From the NCBI GenBank assembly GCA_951799405.1, contig OX637361.1, positions 10,948,170-11,012,169 of the forward strand: a stretch of DNA of 64,000 nucleotides, given 5' to 3'. Under the pieces are notes generated by a model. The model was not told the DNA's origin. It made no database searches and worked only from the letters and a program-made list of their open reading frames with translations. Positions 10,673 through 20,103 of the stretch are shown piece by piece (position 1 is the stretch's first letter; each line of letters begins with the position of its first letter). This DNA comes from Agapetus fuscipes. Its lineage: Eukaryota > Arthropoda > Insecta > Trichoptera > Glossosomatidae. A program made the translations under genes and the position numbers.

Positions 10673-10920
10673 CTTGACTTATAGGTTGGTATGAGGCTGA
10701 CCACCCATACTATAAAAAATGGTTCACTTTGCCAATGTCACCCCTGTTTCAGGGAAGGTCGCCAAGAGTTGCAGGGCTTATATTCATTTGAGATTGGGTT
10801 TTTATATTGTAGGTCCACATGCGGCATGTGTGAGTGCGAAATTATGCGTGTCTGCTTGTGGGAATGCATTTAATATGAATCTCAAATGATACATATCTTT
10901 GCAACTTAGATTTAGATTTA
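10673..10920 (+). repeat. R245 copy, plus, full length
   Basis: From TTCCTTGACTTATAGGTTGG to CTTTGCAACTTAGATTTAG. It carries the hairpin region CACATGCGGCATGTG. Confidence 0.9.
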
Positions 10921-10985
10921 GAAAGGAACAATGATTTTATTCACTAGTAATCAGAACAGTTAATGAACAGGTATTTAATTGATCT

Positions 10986-11168
10986 TACTGTGTTTACATT
11001 TATGTCTTTGCTCTCAAGAAATCCCCATTGCGTGTCTGATACAATTAGTATGTCTTCTTCATCGTCACTTTGGGATTTTTCCGCACTCGAATCCCCCACA
11101 GGCCACAACTTTGATCCTTGACTTTTGTCCCTGTGATAAACAAGCATCAGAAGTGCAGTTTCGGCCAT
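10986..11168 (-). CDS. Possible small coding exon, acidic peptide
   Basis: On the minus strand an ATG at 11168 opens a 61-codon stretch with a protein-like acidic composition (SSAEKSQSDDEEDILIVSD). It ends at ACA|GTAAGAT, a reasonable splice donor, near 10986. The frame stays open past the donor to 10944. I recognise no family. It could be the first coding exon of a host gene, a transposase remnant or chance. Confidence 0.25.
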
Positions 11169-11724
11169 AGAAGTCCCCCCACTTCATGGCAAAGTGATGA
11201 CCTCCTTCCTAATATAACCTTATCTAAAACTATCATCTATTCTTCTGAGGGGAACTGAGCGTCCCTTTGAGTCGATTCAAACAATAGAATATAGAGTGTT
11301 GTTCGCATCTTTTTTCTTTTTTATCACCATTTCATGATGTAGATGGTTCTGTCAAATAAAACATGCCCTATGTCTTTGAGGCGTCAATTTTAGTAGGTCC
11401 ATTTACTCCGCTTCTAGTAAAAGACTTCGGCCAAGCGGGTCAATACTGGAATCTCGACTAGCGTGTTTGAAAAAAAGCAATGCATGTGGGATTCTCATCG
11501 GTTCTCTTGAAGAAAATTTTGACCCTGGTTCAACAGATAACGCAACTATCTTGTACGTCATTGCGTTATTATTTTTAACCTATTTTTTATCATATTCTAA
11601 GACCTGTGATGTCATCAAGTCGAGGGATATTTTGAACGTACTGCCTCTATACAATACGCTCTCTTTTGTTATAACATTACAACCTGTATTCACCATATCC
11701 AGAAGACTCCTTTTATGATACCAA
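11169..11724. other. Spacer with a diverged SINE-C relic
   Basis: At about 11426-11560 there is a decayed plus-strand SINE-C: GGCCAAGCGGGTCAATACT, CTAGCGTGTTTGA, GACCCTGGTTCAACAGAT. The rest has no recognised feature. Confidence 0.5.
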
Positions 11725-11742
11725 ATATCTTCATTTCTCTTT

Positions 11743-11943
11743 AGTTATTCAGACACTGTTTTATTTTTACTCTTTATTATTTAATTGTTTTGACACAAAC
11801 GTTTTTGACTGATGATGATTACTGTGTAGTCGAAAACGTTTGTGTCCAAGCAATTAAATAATAAAGAGTGAAAATATAACAGTGTTTGAATATCTAAAGA
11901 TAAGATGAATTTTCACAGTGTTAATGCACCAACCATCCAAAAT
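11743..11943 (+). mobile_element. Retrozyme/Penelope-like short element, copy 1
   Basis: A 201-bp insert flanked by an exact 18-bp direct repeat (ATATCTTCATTTCTCTTT at 11725-11742 and 11944-11961), which I read as a target-site duplication. The left half (to about 11808) is an inverted copy of the segment at 11829-11909. Between them lies a hammerhead-like core: CTGATGA at 11809, a 6-bp stem GATTAC/GTAGTC, then GAAA at 11832. The 3' end (TTTTCACAGTGTTAATGCAC) matches copies at 36122 and 8818. No protein is encoded. Confidence 0.65.
11809..11835 (+). ncRNA. Hammerhead-ribozyme-like core
   Basis: CTGATGA, one unpaired T, stem II GATTAC-TGT-GTAGTC, then GAAA. The following AACGTT is self-complementary, as in dimer-forming stem III versions. 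Stem I is not clear, and one extra base lies between CTGATGA and stem II. Cleavage activity is therefore uncertain. Confidence 0.4.
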
Positions 11944-12244
11944 ATATCTTCATTTCTCTTTCCATCGCATAGTGAATTTTTTTATTCATTGTCAACCTTT
12001 TTGTGAATCGAAAAGCAAAACGGGAAGTCAGTCCATAATTCATGCTCAGTGTCTTCGGCATATGACACGGAATTTATCTTCAATTATTCCCCACTTGAGA
12101 GTCCATCGACGGTGCATTGTACTGAAATATTCACTGACTTTATGAAGGATCGTCTTGTCTACAGTACAAAGTTTATTAAAATTATATATGAACTTAAACA
12201 ACGGAATGTTAGTAAGAAAATATTCATTTTTAAAAGTTGCAATT

Positions 12245-12600
12245 CAATTTCATCCTAATCTTGCACGCTTCTTTATAATTCATTCATATTCATCACATTT
12301 TTCTCACATTTCCTTTCACTTTATACACATAATTTCTTCGGTCTCGTCTTTCCTTTGTTTCCCTTAACATTCCCTATGTATCCACAATTTGTCCGTCTTT
12401 CACCATCCATTATTTCTGCTGCATGTCCAAACTACACATGTCATTACATTTTTTTCACCTTTAGTTTCACATCCTTCTGAGCTTGCATTCTCTTCTACCT
12501 TTTCATTCTTAACTCATTTTTCTTCAATTTTTTTCTATCATACTTCCACCGTACATAATGTACCTTACTCATTTCGCTGTCACGCGTGTTCCATGCATCC
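12245..12600 (-). mobile_element. RTE-type LINE fragment, minus, decayed
   Basis: Minus-strand reading frames, broken by stops, include HVWTC and KGNKGKTRPKK. These correspond to the WFGHLERM...GRGRPRK C-terminal region of the intact RTE at 29.5 kb. Confidence 0.55.
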
Positions 12601-12626
12601 ATAATAATAATAATAATAATAATAAT
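12601..12626. repeat. AAT microsatellite
   Basis: About nine ATA/AAT units directly beside an L2-type 3' end, probably that element's terminal repeat. Confidence 0.8.
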
Positions 12627-12690
12627 TGGCCAATTTTTATATGGCGCCGTTTAGTGGCACTACCCACCCCAAGGGCGTTTAATCAATATC
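12627..12690 (-). mobile_element. L2-like LINE 3' end, minus
   Basis: Reversed, it reads AACGCCCTTGGGGTGGG...ACTAAACGGCGCC, then TTGGCCAATTATTATT. This is the same GCCCTTG...AACGGCGC pattern as the other L2-type 3' UTRs at 13205, 52200 and 60500. Confidence 0.5.
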
Positions 12691-13067
12691 GGTAACATCA
12701 ATATCAGTAACAATATGCCATTGTGTATCGCTATTCTTAAAATTATGATCAGCCCTTTGTTTTTTGTCATTTTTCCTATCGGATCGACCACTTGCTTTCC
12801 TTCACATACCCTATTCTCCATTGCTCTATCTTATTTTCCCATTCATCCCGAAATACAACATAAGCGAGCATTCTTTCCATTCTTCTTCTTCTGCTTCCTT
12901 TCATAGATCCTATGGATCTGTTTGTGCCGCTACTTCCTCCTGTGGTCCAGACTGCCAGCTATCACGCAACCTCTTCGGAAGGCGTCCCGAGGGTCTTTTA
13001 CCGATAAGGCTCCCTTAAAGAACGATGTGAGATCCTATCTTCTCCCATTCTCCATTTATATCTACCA

Positions 13068-13285
13068 ATAATTTTGGGGACCGTGCTTTCCGGTTTGCGG
13101 GCCCAATGGAGTGGAACAGACTACCACCTAATGTGAGGAAGGCAGAAACTGTTGGTGTCTTTAAAGGAGCACTAAAGACGCATCTTTACAAAAAGTCTTT
13201 TCCGTGATTTGAGAGGGCCCTTGAGGTGTGACACACACAAAAACGGCGCTCTTTTATTATGTGTACCTTATAAATAAATTATCCT
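13068..13285 (+). mobile_element. L2-like LINE 3' end (C-terminus and 3' UTR)
   Basis: The frame reads GDRAFRFAGPMEWNRLPPNV then RKAETVGVFKGALKTHLYKK, ending in a TGA near 13207. It is followed by GAGGGCCCTTGAGGTGTGAC..AAAAACGGCGCTC and AAATAAATTATCC. This 3' UTR is nearly the same as the SINE-A tail. The region 12691-13067 has only a weak decayed LINE relic (CCAGACTGCCAGC near 12945). Confidence 0.75.
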
Positions 13286-13785
13286 TGTATATCCCTTATC
13301 TTTATAAAAAGCAACGGCCTCCCCATACAAAATAATTGTGCGTTAATGGCATTCAAACTGAAGAACTCCTGAACAGATGCACGTCATATTCACAACAAAT
13401 ATTGTTCAGGACTTGGGATGTGCTTCCTCATCATTAGTAGATTTTAAATTGTTGTTTTTTAAATAAATAAACATGATCAATCACAACACCTTTTTATGTA
13501 AAACCTATGCGAGAAACAAAACTCATTTTGACATTCGAATTTCAAATAAATTGCCAGCACTTCAACATAGGCTTCAAAGTTGCCATCGTTGCCATTGCCA
13601 AGTCGATTCTTTTTCGGTTGAATTCCGTTGAGTACCTACCTACCTATATTTTTTATTCATTTCAAAATTATACTTCAACCAGTTATAACATGTATTTTTT
13701 AGAAATAATGACGATCGATTAGGTCAACTTTTTATATGAAACCATACTTATTGCGGCATTTAATTTTTTTTAAGTATTATTACAA
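13286..13785. other. A+T-rich spacer
   Basis: No gene, repeat or clear regulatory signal recognised. Confidence 0.4.
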
Positions 13786-16030
13786 TATATAATCTAAGTT
13801 GCATAGACGCATTAACATTTATAATTCATATTCAATGCACTCCTGCACGGAGACACGAGTGAGTTTGCGCTTACAAATGCTGCATGTGTATTTACAAATA
13901 AAAATTTCAGCCTCTCATGACCATAAGCCCTGCAACTTTTGCTGACCTTTTCAGAAACAGGGGACACATTTGTTAAGTGAACCCATTTATGCGATATGGG
14001 TGGTAAGCCTCATACTAACCCTTAAGTCAAGGAATTTGAGTTTGAAAAATCCTTAAACAACGGTAATCTTAATTTATAATCTAAAGTTGCAAAAAAAGTT
14101 ATTTGATGATTCAAATTGAATGCACGCCCACAAACTGGCAAATGTCATTTCACGCTTACATATAGTTGTGGCGCTTGATTTTTTTTAAATATTAGAATAT
14201 ATAATCTAAGTTGCACAGATGCAATAACTTTTATAATTCATATTCAATGTATGCCCCCCTGGAGACACGAGTGTGTTCGCGAATATAAATGCTGCATGTT
14301 AACTAACAAATTAAATTTAAGGCCTGTAATGAACATAAGCCCTGCAACTTTTGCCAACCTTTTCAAAAACAGGGGAAACATTTGTCAAGTGAACCATTTT
14401 TTGCGATATGGATATACAGGCTCACACTAACATATAAGTCAAGGAATTTGAGTTTGAAAAATCCTTCAACAACGTTAAATTTAATTTATAATCTAAAGTT
14501 GCAAAAAAAGTTATTTGATGATTCAAATTGAATGCACGCCCACAAACTGGCAAATGTCATTTCACGCTAACATAAAGTTGTGGCGCTTGATTTTTTTTTA
14601 ATATTATTAGAATATATAATCTAAGTTGCACAGATACAATAACTTTTATAATTCATATTCAATGCATGCCCCCCTGGAGACACGAGTGGATTCGCGCTTA
14701 TAAATGCTGTGTGAACTTACAAATTCAAATTAAGGCCTGTAATGAACATGAGCCCTGCAACTTTTGCCACCCTTTTCAAAAACAGGGGAAACATTTTTCA
14801 AATGAACCATTTTTTGCGATATGGGTATTCAGGCTCATACTAACCCATAAGTCAAGGAATTTCTAATCTAATCTAAGCTGCAAGGATATATATCATTTAA
14901 GATTTATATTCAATGCATTCCCACAAGCAGACATGTATGATTTCGCGCTGGCACATGCCGCATGTGGACCTACATTATAAAACCCAATCTCAAATGAACA
15001 TAAGCCCTGCAACTCTTGCCATCCTTCCCTGAAACAGGGGTGACATTAACAAAGTGAACCATTTTTCACAGTATGGGTGGTCAGCCGCATACCAACCTAT
15101 CAGTCAAGGATTTGAGTTTGAAAAATCCTTAAACAACGTTAATCTTAATTTATAATCTAAAGTTGCCAAAAAACTTATTTGATGATTAAAATTAAATGCA
15201 CACCCATAAGCTGGCAAATGTCATTTCACGCTAACATATAATTGTGGCACTTGATGTTTTTAATATTAGAATATAAATCTAAGTTGAATAGATACATTTT
15301 ATAATTCATATTCAATGCATGCTTCCATGGAGACAAGAGTGAGTTCCCGCTTAAAAATGCTGCATGTGAACTTACAAATTAAAATTAAGGCCTCTCATGC
15401 ACATAAGCTCTGCAACTTTTGCCGACCTTTTCAGAAACAGGGGGAACATTAGTTAAGTGAACCCATTTATGCGATATGGGTGGTGAGCCTCATACTAACC
15501 CTTAAGTCAAGGAATTTGAGTTTGAAAAATCCTTAAACAACGGTTATCTTAATTTATAATCTAAAGTTGCACAAAAGAGATTTGATGATTCAAATACAAT
15601 GCACACCCACAAGCTGGCAAATGTTTTTTCACGCTAACATATAATTGTGGCACTTGATGTTTTTAATATTAGAATATTAATCTAAGTTGCATAGATACAT
15701 TTTATAATTCATATTCAATGCAAATCAATTCAAATATAATTCACACGCTCAGACTGGCAAATGTTTTTTCACGCTAACATATAATTGTGGCATTTGATGT
15801 TTTTAATTTTAGAATATAAATCTAAGTTGCATACATACATTTTATAATTCATATTGAATGCATGCCCCCAAGCAGACATGAGTGAGTTTGCGCTTACAAA
15901 CGCTGCATGTGTAATTACAAATAAAAATTTCAGCCTCTCTTGACCATAAGCCCTACAACTTTTGCCGGCCTTTTCAGAAACAGAGAAACATTCGTTCAGT
16001 GAACATTTTTTTAAGGTACCTATGGGAGGT
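13786..16030 (-). repeat. Tandem array of diverged R245 dimers
   Basis: AATCTAAGTTG recurs at about 13791, 14213, 14618, 15276, 15679 and 15819. Each roughly 405-422 bp unit holds a complete R245-like segment (to CTTAAGTCAAGGAATTTGAG) plus a truncated second one (TTTATAATCTAAAGTTGC to TTGTGGCGCTTG). The 658-bp interval holds an extra 253-bp R245 insertion; the 140-bp interval lacks the centre. Confidence 0.85.
14863..15115 (-). repeat. R245 of another subfamily nested in the array
   Basis: CTAATCTAATCTAAGCTGC to CCTATCAGTCAA, with the ATTAG-type tail. It splits an array unit between GTCAAGGAATTT and GGATTTGAGTTTG, so an approximate GGAATTT duplication is plausible. Confidence 0.75.
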
Positions 16031-16194
16031 CAGACTCATACCTAATGCTTCATACAATATACTCAGAACATGAAAGAACTAAATAACCCTTTTACCGCAA
16101 TTTTTTTTCAAATTACTTCTTAAAGCATTTAATTACTATGAAGGAGGTGTGAGGAAAAATTATTGCGAAGCCAGACTTACACTGCCCGAAGGGC

Positions 16195-16235
16195 CTAGCA
16201 GACAGCCGTGCGCAGCATGGTCAGTCTGCTAGTAT
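16195..16235. other. Short inverted repeat
   Basis: CTAGCAGAC at the left and its complement GTCTGCTAG (within CAGTCTGCTAG) at the right enclose a GC-rich loop. It may be a relic of a DNA element end; function unknown. Confidence 0.3.
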
Positions 16236-16254
16236 AAATATATATAATAATCTG

Positions 16255-16482
16255 TAATCTAAGTTGCAAGGATATGTTAACATTTAAGATTCACATTAAG
16301 TGCATGCCACCAAAAAAACACGCATAAGCTCGCGCTTACTAATGCTGCAAGCTCTAAGCCTGAAGTGAACATAAACCTTGCAATTTTGCTGACCTTCACT
16401 GAAACAGGGGTAACATTGGCAAAGTGAACCATTTTTTACAGTATGGGTGGTCAGCCTCATACCAACCTATAAGTCAAGGAAT
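16255..16482 (-). repeat. R245 copy, minus
   Basis: From TGTAATCTAAGTTGCAAGG to CCAACCTATAAGTCAAGGAA. Slightly shortened in the middle. Confidence 0.85.
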
Positions 16483-16982
16483 CGAACGGCATTTTTATCA
16501 TCATTCACATATGAGTAGTCAGTCTCATACCAACATATAATTCAAGGAAAATATCAAAATGAAAAACTTCCATTCTCACAATAAACGTAGTTTAATAACA
16601 TTTAAACTTGGCTTTGGCACGTCCTTTGTACACCGCAAAAGATAACCAACTGCAGTTGTTTTTAAAAAAAAAGAAATAAGTTGAAATTTTTTCCCAACAT
16701 AATTTCTCGTTCTACGAGTCAAACGGCGTAACAGCTCCGTTTTTAAAAAGCGATAAAAATAAAGCATATCCCGAGTCCGCGCAAGCATGATCAGATGTGC
16801 GAGATTGTCCGTGACGTCAGGATGAACCTTGTCGGCATGGAAACAAAGACAACAACTGTCTGGTGAACTGGAAGAAGGCGCTAAGTACCAAAATACTTCA
16901 TTTACAATGAAGGATGTAGTTTGGTTCTATGTATTAAAGCAACTAACTTAGATACGTACCTAAAAAACCTTTTTACTTCAGT
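16483..16982. other. Spacer with CRE-like site
   Basis: A TGACGTCA palindrome lies near 16812-16819. A 70-codon minus frame (16576-16788) matches no family I know. No repeat recognised. Confidence 0.3.
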
Positions 16983-17305
16983 CCGGTCGATAGCTCAGTT
17001 GGTAGAGTGCTCGCATTCTACCCCGTGAGCTCGGGTTCGAATCCCACCGTGGAGGGTGTCAGAAACGATTTCCTATTTCGGTGTTTATTTAAACCCCAAT
17101 AATAAAATTACCGGCCAGGCTTACTCAGCCTTCACAAGAAATGAGTACCAGCCCCCTCGGGAGCTGGGAAACCCCCACTTCAACTGAAGTGGTTGGCGTA
17201 AGGCCGGCCCCCTTACCTGTAAAAATAAATAAGCTCAACTCGCCACATGCGGCCCCTTCGGGGATAACGCGGCAAGAAGTTACACTATATGTGTAGCTTA
17301 GTTGT
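16983..17305 (+). mobile_element. SINE-B, full length
   Basis: Head CCGGTCGATAGCTCAGTTGG, B-box GGGTTCGAATCCCACC, body TACCGGCCAGGCTTACTCAG and AACCCCCACTTCAACTGAAG, end TATATGTGTAGCTTAGTTG. This is a good reference copy. Confidence 0.9.
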
Positions 17306-17404
17306 TAAAATCGGAGTAAACTGTGTTAATTGCAACGCAAAAAGATGTAATTAAACTGCACGTACAGTACAGCATCATACCACGTTGTCTCAGAAAGGGG
17401 AAGC

Positions 17405-17635
17405 ATATGGCAACTTATTTATTTTTACAGGTCAGAGTGCCGACTTTATGCCAACTACTTCAGTTCGGGGCTTCCCAGCTCCCGATGGGGCTGGTGTCCA
17501 ATTATCGTGAAGGCGAATTACACCTTGCAGTTTGAAAAAAACACCAAAACGGGAAATCTTGGTTGGGATAGAACCCTAGCCTTTTAGCATGAAATGCAAG
17601 CATTCTACCAACTGAGCTATCGACTAAGCTAAATT
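17405..17635 (-). mobile_element. SINE-B, minus, diverged
   Basis: Head at 17630 (GTCGATAGCTCAGTTGGTAG), body through CCCCATCGGGAGCTGGGAAG to ACCTGTAAAAATAAATAAG. The 3' end is missing. Confidence 0.75.
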
Positions 17636-17734
17636 TTGGAAGTTAAATTGTGCAAAATAATAAGAAGAATTGAACATCACGCACGGTAAACTGCAATTTG
17701 TAGAAAAAAATGTGACGGAGACTAGGGCGTCGTT

Positions 17735-17965
17735 TAAATCTAAATCTAAGTTGCAAAGATATGTATCATTTGAGATTCATATTAAAAATGCATTCCCACA
17801 AGCAGACACGCATAATTTCGCGCTCACACATGCCGCATGTGAGCCTACAGTTTAAAAAACCCAATCTCAAATGAACATAAGCCCTGCAACTCTTGCCGAC
17901 CTTCCCTGAAACCATTTTTTACACTATGGTTTGTCAGCCTCATACCAAACTATAAGTCAAGGAAA
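17735..17965 (-). repeat. R245 copy, minus
   Basis: From AAATCTAAATCTAAGTTGCA to CCAAACTATAAGTCAAGG. A 25-base internal piece around CAGGGGTGACATTGGC is deleted. Confidence 0.85.
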
Positions 17966-18519
17966 GTAAGTTGTAATTTGCATAAAATATACATCCGTTG
18001 ATTTTTGTACAAAAATCTAACCTACTCATTAGCACTTTTTTTCAGTTTGACCTTTTTGGTACTTAGTGCCTCTTTTGGATCAACCACTCTATAATAAAAG
18101 TCGCTAGGCAGCTTCTGTAACTCCAATATTAACTCTATTTCTCCGTCTATTTTAACAGTTGCATTTTTATGACTCTCATTGGTTGTTATATTTTCACTGA
18201 ATCAACTGAGAAACACATGTCGGTTGATTTTAAAGGATGCGAGACAATGTGACGGATGTTTGGGTTGATTACAAATTTACACAGATAAATAGGTAACTAT
18301 TTTTTTCATTGAATAAAAAGTGGTATGACGGAAATGAATGGAAGTACGTTCATGTATTTAAAAATAAAGTCAGTGTCCTTCAAAAAGCTGCGATGTAAGA
18401 TCTTTTTTTTCGAATGATGATAAATATTTAATAATGAAAATTAAATAGAAGCTGGATTGTGGCTAACTACTTACCTGAAGTGCAAAAAAAAATATTTAAG
18501 CTTTTAAGAGTTTGTGTAT
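17966..18519. other. A+T-rich spacer
   Basis: No recognisable gene or repeat. Confidence 0.4.
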
Positions 18520-18640
18520 TTACTGGTATTTACAGTGAAAATACACAAACACATGCGTGTCCTCCTGAAGGTGACGTAAGCAAGTCGAAAGCACTTGAGG
18601 TGAAATAAATGCTCAATTTGTGAAAATAAAACTCTGTTTT
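18520..18640 (+). mobile_element. Hammerhead-like element family, diverged copy
   Basis: TTTACAGTGAAAATACACAA (compare the 3' end at 36280) is followed by CTCCTGAAGG, a short GAC...GUC stem and GAAAGC. Then comes GTGAAAATAAAACTCTG, which continues the family body. The order end-then-core suggests a tandem junction of two units. The core is mutated (CTGAAGG). Confidence 0.45.
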
Positions 18641-18649
18641 TTTTTTAAT

Positions 18650-18722
18650 TAATGGTTCACTTTACTTTGATGTCACCCCTGTTTCAGCAATGGTTGACAA
18701 GAGTTACAGGGATCCTTGAGGT
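18650..18722 (+). repeat. R245 fragment, plus
   Basis: Holds only the middle: ATGGTTCACTTTACTTTGAT, CACCCCTGTTTCAGC, GAGTTACAGGG. Confidence 0.6.
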
Positions 18723-18960
18723 CCGATGAGAAAATCAACTACATATAATCAACTACATAGTTAAGTAAGAGTTTTAGGCTTACACGGCCGGCTGATGATG
18801 CTGGAGTGATGTTTTCCGGGATCTGTAGCCGTGGTCTATGGGAGCTGGAGCTTCCGGACGTTTCGCCCATTTCAACGATGGGCTTCTTCAGCGTGAAGTA
18901 TGATGATGAAGATGATCTTGATGAGAACTGTGATACAAGTGTGTGTACATAGTTAAGTCC
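18723..18960 (-). mobile_element. Second hammerhead-bearing repeat, minus
   Basis: Minus strand reads ATCATCATACTTCACG, then the hammerhead-like motif (18851-18898), then AGCTCCAGCTCCCATAGACC, ACGGCTACAGATCCCGG and CAGCCGGCCGTGTAAGCC. A decayed relative lies at 23210-23345 (ACCAGACCACGGCTACATAG). Placement in Penelope-type elements is an inference from the ribozyme-like motif. Confidence 0.5.
18851..18898 (-). ncRNA. Hammerhead-ribozyme-like motif
   Basis: Minus strand: CTTCACG, CTGAAGA, A, GCCCAT-loop-ATGGGC, GAAACGTC, CGGAAG. Stem I forms from CTTC(A)CG with CG(G)AAG, stem II is six perfect pairs, and ACGT can form the short dimer-type stem III. Predicted cleavage follows the C of GTC. One extra A between CTGAAGA and stem II departs from the standard core, so activity is unproven. 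Confidence 0.5.
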
Positions 18961-18984
18961 ACAACATACTGTTTTTGCAAGAAG

Positions 18985-19065
18985 ATGGTTACTGTTATGC
19001 TGTCGCCGTTCCATTAGGTGTGGCCAAACCCTCTGCAGAATCTCTTCTACTCATTCCTATCCTTA
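18985..19065 (-). mobile_element. RTE 3' fragment, minus
   Basis: Reverse of the RTE-1-type 3' end: CAGCATAACAGTAAC and AACGGCGACAG, preceded by decayed coding sequence (CTGCAGAGGGTTTGGCC). Confidence 0.7.
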
Positions 19066-19134
19066 CATGATTTGAATATTCAACGTTTTGTTTCGTGAAA
19101 ATTAGCAAAGCTTTCCAACTCATTTTCTTGCCAA

Positions 19135-19380
19135 CCTGCCCGTTTATGGAACGAGTTACCAGTATCTGTGCTCCCACCCTAATTTATTTCTGTACTATTA
19201 AAAAACAATATCAATCTCCACCTATTTTAAGTGTCTCAAAACAACGGCAACACAACACTATGTAACTAACAGCCCTGCTACAAAGGATCAGAACATTAAA
19301 CATTTCTGCGGCACTACAACAAGCATTATAGACTTCTAGATCCTCTGAATCTAGAAAAACAGGCTTCCTTAAAAAAATCT
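19135..19380 (+). mobile_element. LINE-X 3' fragment
   Basis: WNELPVSVLPP-like C-terminal codons (TGGAACGAGTTACCAGTATC), then AGTGTCTCAAAACAACGGC, GCGGCACTACAACAAGC and GGCTTCCTTAAAAAAATC. Matches 2505-2792. Confidence 0.65.
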
Positions 19381-19394
19381 AGGCTCAACCTATT

Positions 19395-19835
19395 TTTAGT
19401 ACCTAGTTACTGTTACTGTATCCTGCCGCCGTTCCACTGGGGGTGACCGGTACCTCCGCAGATGCGTCTCCCCTTTTTTCTGTCCTTGCATACCTCTTTC
19501 ATCTCTTCAACATTCATCACTTTTTTCACACATACTCTTCTCATATTCTCACTCTGCAGGTTCCATTCTTTCGCAATCTCACCTTTTTGGTATATCTTTG
19601 GATAGACCTAGTAGTCATACTTTTGTTCGGTAGCAGGTAATAAAAATGATGATACCATTAAGTTCTAGAAAACATGTTCACTTTCTTCATACATACTCTT
19701 CTCTTATTCTCACTCTGCAGGTTCCATTCTTTCGCAATCTCACCTATTTGGTCTATTTTTGGATAGACCTAGTAGTCATACTCTTTTTCGGTAGCAGGTA
19801 ATAAAAATGATGATACTATTACGTTCTAGAGTACA
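19395..19835 (-). mobile_element. RTE-1-type 3' fragment, minus, with a tandem duplication
   Basis: Starts with reversed RTE-1 tail (CTGTTACTGTATCCTGCCGC; GGTACCTCCGCAGATGCG). A segment is repeated with a 161-bp offset: CATACTCTTCTC..CTCACTCTGCAGGTTCC occurs at 19531 and 19692, and GGTAGCAGGTAATAAAAATG at both ends. Confidence 0.75.
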
Positions 19836-20103
19836 TGTTTATTTTAAATCTGTACATGTTTTTTGGTTTGTTTTGTGGGCAGGAGGATGTTCCGTTGATC
19901 ATGAAGAGGCTTGAAGGTTAGTTATTCCGACGGCGTAGACAGACCTGCGCACTCGTCGTAGATGCGCGTCACAGATATGTGTGAGAGAGAAATTTCATGT
20001 TATGTGTGGGAACCGTTTGAATGGCGGGACAGGAAACGATAAAGCATGGGAAAATGACAATAAACTTGGTTGAACATAACATAAATTTCAAATTCCCATA
20101 CTT

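Noticed and set aside
10725..10740. RNA polymerase III B-box in R245 (GGTTCACTTTGCC)
   Set aside because: The match to the B-box consensus is partial and no A-box sits at the right distance.
10673..10920. R245 as a Helitron (TC start)
   Set aside because: The 3' end lacks CTRR and the terminal hairpin, and the RTE-2 insertion with a target duplication explains the repeat better.
13786..16030. CRISPR-like array
   Set aside because: Repeats are long, diverged and immediately adjacent, with R245 content throughout; there are no short conserved repeats with unique spacers.
16983..17055. A genuine tRNA gene
   Set aside because: Good A- and B-boxes are present, but the same sequence recurs many times with a fixed SINE-B body, and acceptor pairing is poor. 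All tRNA-like stretches here belong to SINEs.
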